Assembly: GCA_027318945.1 (NCBI GenBank)
Contig: DAHVOF010000039.1
Coordinates: 1 to 6,919, forward strand
Reading direction: 5' to 3'
From: Actinomycetota bacterium
GTDB lineage: Bacteria > Actinomycetota > Acidimicrobiia > Acidimicrobiales > Acidimicrobiaceae
Length of the DNA stretch: 6,919 nt
Positions 5,655 through 6,919 of the stretch are shown piece after piece. How positions within the stretch are numbered: position 1 is the first letter of the stretch; each line of letters starts with the position of its first letter. Below the pieces are notes generated by a model, which did no database searches, was not told the DNA's origin, and saw only the letters and a program-made list of their open reading frames with translations. Position numbers and translations under genes: made by a program.

Positions 5655-6815
5655 TCAGTGTTGGGCAAAATTGACTGCACCGAGCTCTTTCATTATGGCG
5701 TTCTTTTGAATCTGGTTCGTTCCCTCAAAGATTTGAAGAATCTTGGCGTCGCGATAACATCGCTGCAGCGGGGCATCGATCGAGACGGACGCTCGGCCAG
5801 CAATCTCCAGAGCCTCGCTGGCCACCTTCATGGCAACTTCGCTACAAAATGCCTTTGTGCTGGCAGCCTCCCACATGGAAGGCAGCTCGCCCGTAGAGTC
5901 GGCCCTCGTTGTCACTCCATAAAGAAGGTTCTTTGCAGCCAGCACCTGTATCGCCAACTCCGCAATATGATGTCCCTTCGCCTGGTGGCGCGCCAAATCC
6001 GAAAGGTTTCTTTCGCCCGAACCCACCGCCCTCATCAAGTGCTCGAACGCTCCCCTTGCTACTCCCACACTTACCGCCCCGATCAGGGGCCGGCTCCATC
6101 TAAGTGTGCTGAGCGCCAAACCTACGCCCTCGCCAAGCTCACCGATCATATGGATGCCGGGCACCCGCACGTCTTCAAGAAGCACGTCCCCCGTAGGAGA
6201 AGCTCTCAGACCCATCTTGTGCTCGTATCTATCGATAGACAAACCGTTAGCGTTTGATGGCACGACAAACGCACTAATGGACTTCGAGCTCCTCTCACGC
6301 TTGGTCCTTGCAAAGATGAGATACTTGCTCGCAATTCCCGCATTGGAAATAAATCTCTTGCTTCCGCGGATGAGATACCCGTCGCCCTCAAGGTGCGCTG
6401 AAGTCTGCATCGACAGAATGTCGGAACCAGCTTGCGCTTCCGTCAACCCCCATCCCCAGATTGTTCCTTCCCGCATCTCCTCGAGAAGACGGCCAGCAAT
6501 CGGCGAACCCGACAGAAGTATTGTGTGCCCAACAGTGAGCTGGCTCTGCACCAGAACTGCAGTGGAGGTGCACTTGGCCGCCAGAGCCTCGATCCACCTG
6601 CACTGCGTTGTAAGGCTTGCCTCAGCTCCGCCAGATCCGTGCACACTTCGCCACACGCCATGATCACTTAACAAGGCGAGCACTTCGGGATCAAATCTCT
6701 CCAGGCGATCCATCTTTTCGGGAAAGCTTTCAAGCAGGGCCGCAAAGCGCTCCGCGTGGAGCGCAACATTCTGAACCTCGTCGTGCTGGTGTGGATTTGC
6801 CGCAGACCGTGACAT
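5655..6815 (-). CDS. Acyl-CoA dehydrogenase with catalytic Glu (probable catalytic alpha subunit)
   Basis: The 386-residue protein has the three acyl-CoA dehydrogenase domains. Flavin-ring and substrate-side motifs are intact: TEAQAGSD at 125-132, GSKRFIS at 151-157, and HKMGLRASPT at 199-208 leading to LLEDVRVP. The C-terminal domain has YRDAK at 354-358 and FEGTNQIQ at 363-370, where Glu364 is the catalytic base that takes the alpha proton of the acyl-CoA thioester. The FAD-ADP motifs are lost: aligned without gaps, the RxxFG of the family is GERNL at 267-271, and QxxGGxG is ExxGRAS at 337-343, with Arg in place of a glycine that lies against the cofactor. It should therefore need a partner to complete its FAD site, and the protein at 3336-4475 has exactly the missing parts. 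It is the first minus-strand gene of the cluster in this window. The start is the ATG at 6815; the preceding codon is an in-frame TTG. Confidence 0.94.
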   Translation of the reverse strand: MSRSAANPHQHDEVQNVALHAERFAALLESFPEKMDRLERFDPEVLALLSDHGVWRSVHGSGGAEASLTTQCRWIEALAAKCTSTAVLVQSQLTVGHTILLSGSPIAGRLLEEMREGTIWGWGLTEAQAGSDILSMQTSAHLEGDGYLIRGSKRFISNAGIASKYLIFARTKRERSSKSISAFVVPSNANGLSIDRYEHKMGLRASPTGDVLLEDVRVPGIHMIGELGEGVGLALSTLRWSRPLIGAVSVGVARGAFEHLMRAVGSGERNLSDLARHQAKGHHIAELAIQVLAAKNLLYGVTTRADSTGELPSMWEAASTKAFCSEVAMKVASEALEIAGRASVSIDAPLQRCYRDAKILQIFEGTNQIQKNAIMKELGAVNFAQH

Positions 6816-6878
6816 CAATCTCAGCTCTTTCGTTTAGAACCGGCTCACCGCCGGGACGCTAAGCGCTCTGACAACCGC

Positions 6879-6907
6879 CGTATCCAATTCGCCCGGAGCT
6901 CGGTCAA
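6879..6907 (-). promoter_or_regulatory. Candidate promoter of the acyl-CoA dehydrogenase operon
   Basis: On the minus strand TTGACC (6902-6907) is followed after 17 bases by GATACG (6879-6884). The -35 match is good (5 of 6) and the -10 match is poor (3 of 6). It lies about 60-90 bases upstream of the first gene. The palindrome GAGATCTC (6911-6918) lies just upstream and could be part of an operator, but it is too short to call. Confidence 0.25.
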
Positions 6908-6919
6908 CTCGAGATCTCC

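Noticed and set aside
5568..6257. 229-codon plus-strand open frame
   Set aside because: It is the antisense shadow of the Glu-bearing acyl-CoA dehydrogenase gene, which has full family motifs on the other strand.

Overview
The window looks like a bacterial chromosome or large replicon of moderate GC content. It holds a small catabolic or redox gene cluster flanked by an unrelated secreted lipoprotein gene. The lineage cannot be fixed. The two Ig-like modules of the lipoprotein, the luciferase-like (LLM) oxidoreductase and the split acyl-CoA dehydrogenase would all suit an actinobacterium. The same gene types also occur in steroid- and aromatic-degrading proteobacteria, so this is only a lean. 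There are no RNA genes, transposases, CRISPR arrays or phage genes.

Layout, left to right. (1) The left edge (1-610, minus) is the N-terminal two-thirds or so of a lipoprotein that runs off the window. (2) A stretch of nearly 700 bases with no convincing gene (611-1294) contains an imperfect 19-base direct repeat. (3) One plus-strand gene (1295-2392) encodes an ornithine cyclodeaminase / mu-crystallin family NAD(P) enzyme that seems to lack the catalytic Asp of true ornithine cyclodeaminase. (4) Convergent to it, four minus-strand genes are read from the right edge leftward: an acyl-CoA dehydrogenase with a catalytic Glu (5655-6815), an LLM-class flavin/F420 oxidoreductase (4569-5513), a second acyl-CoA dehydrogenase-like protein (3336-4475) and a TetR-type repressor (2468-3145). 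The gaps between them are 141, 93 and 190 bases.

The main result concerns the two acyl-CoA dehydrogenase genes, which are degenerate in complementary ways. The upstream protein keeps the catalytic Glu and the flavin-ring motifs but has lost both motifs that hold the ADP half of FAD. The downstream protein keeps both ADP-side motifs almost perfectly, but the catalytic Glu is Leu and its flavin-ring motifs are degraded. In a normal homodimer each FAD is held by the ring side of one subunit and the ADP side of the other. The pair therefore reads as the two obligate halves of a heteromeric (alpha-beta) acyl-CoA dehydrogenase, as known for the ChsE/FadE side-chain enzymes of steroid catabolism. 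The LLM oxidoreductase gene lies between the two halves.

The likely picture is an acyl-CoA alpha,beta-desaturation step plus an LLM-catalysed oxidation or reduction, controlled by the adjacent TetR protein. No CoA ligase, hydratase or thiolase is visible, so the substrate is unknown and the rest of the pathway must lie elsewhere. Whether the plus-strand imine-reductase-like gene belongs to the same pathway is open.
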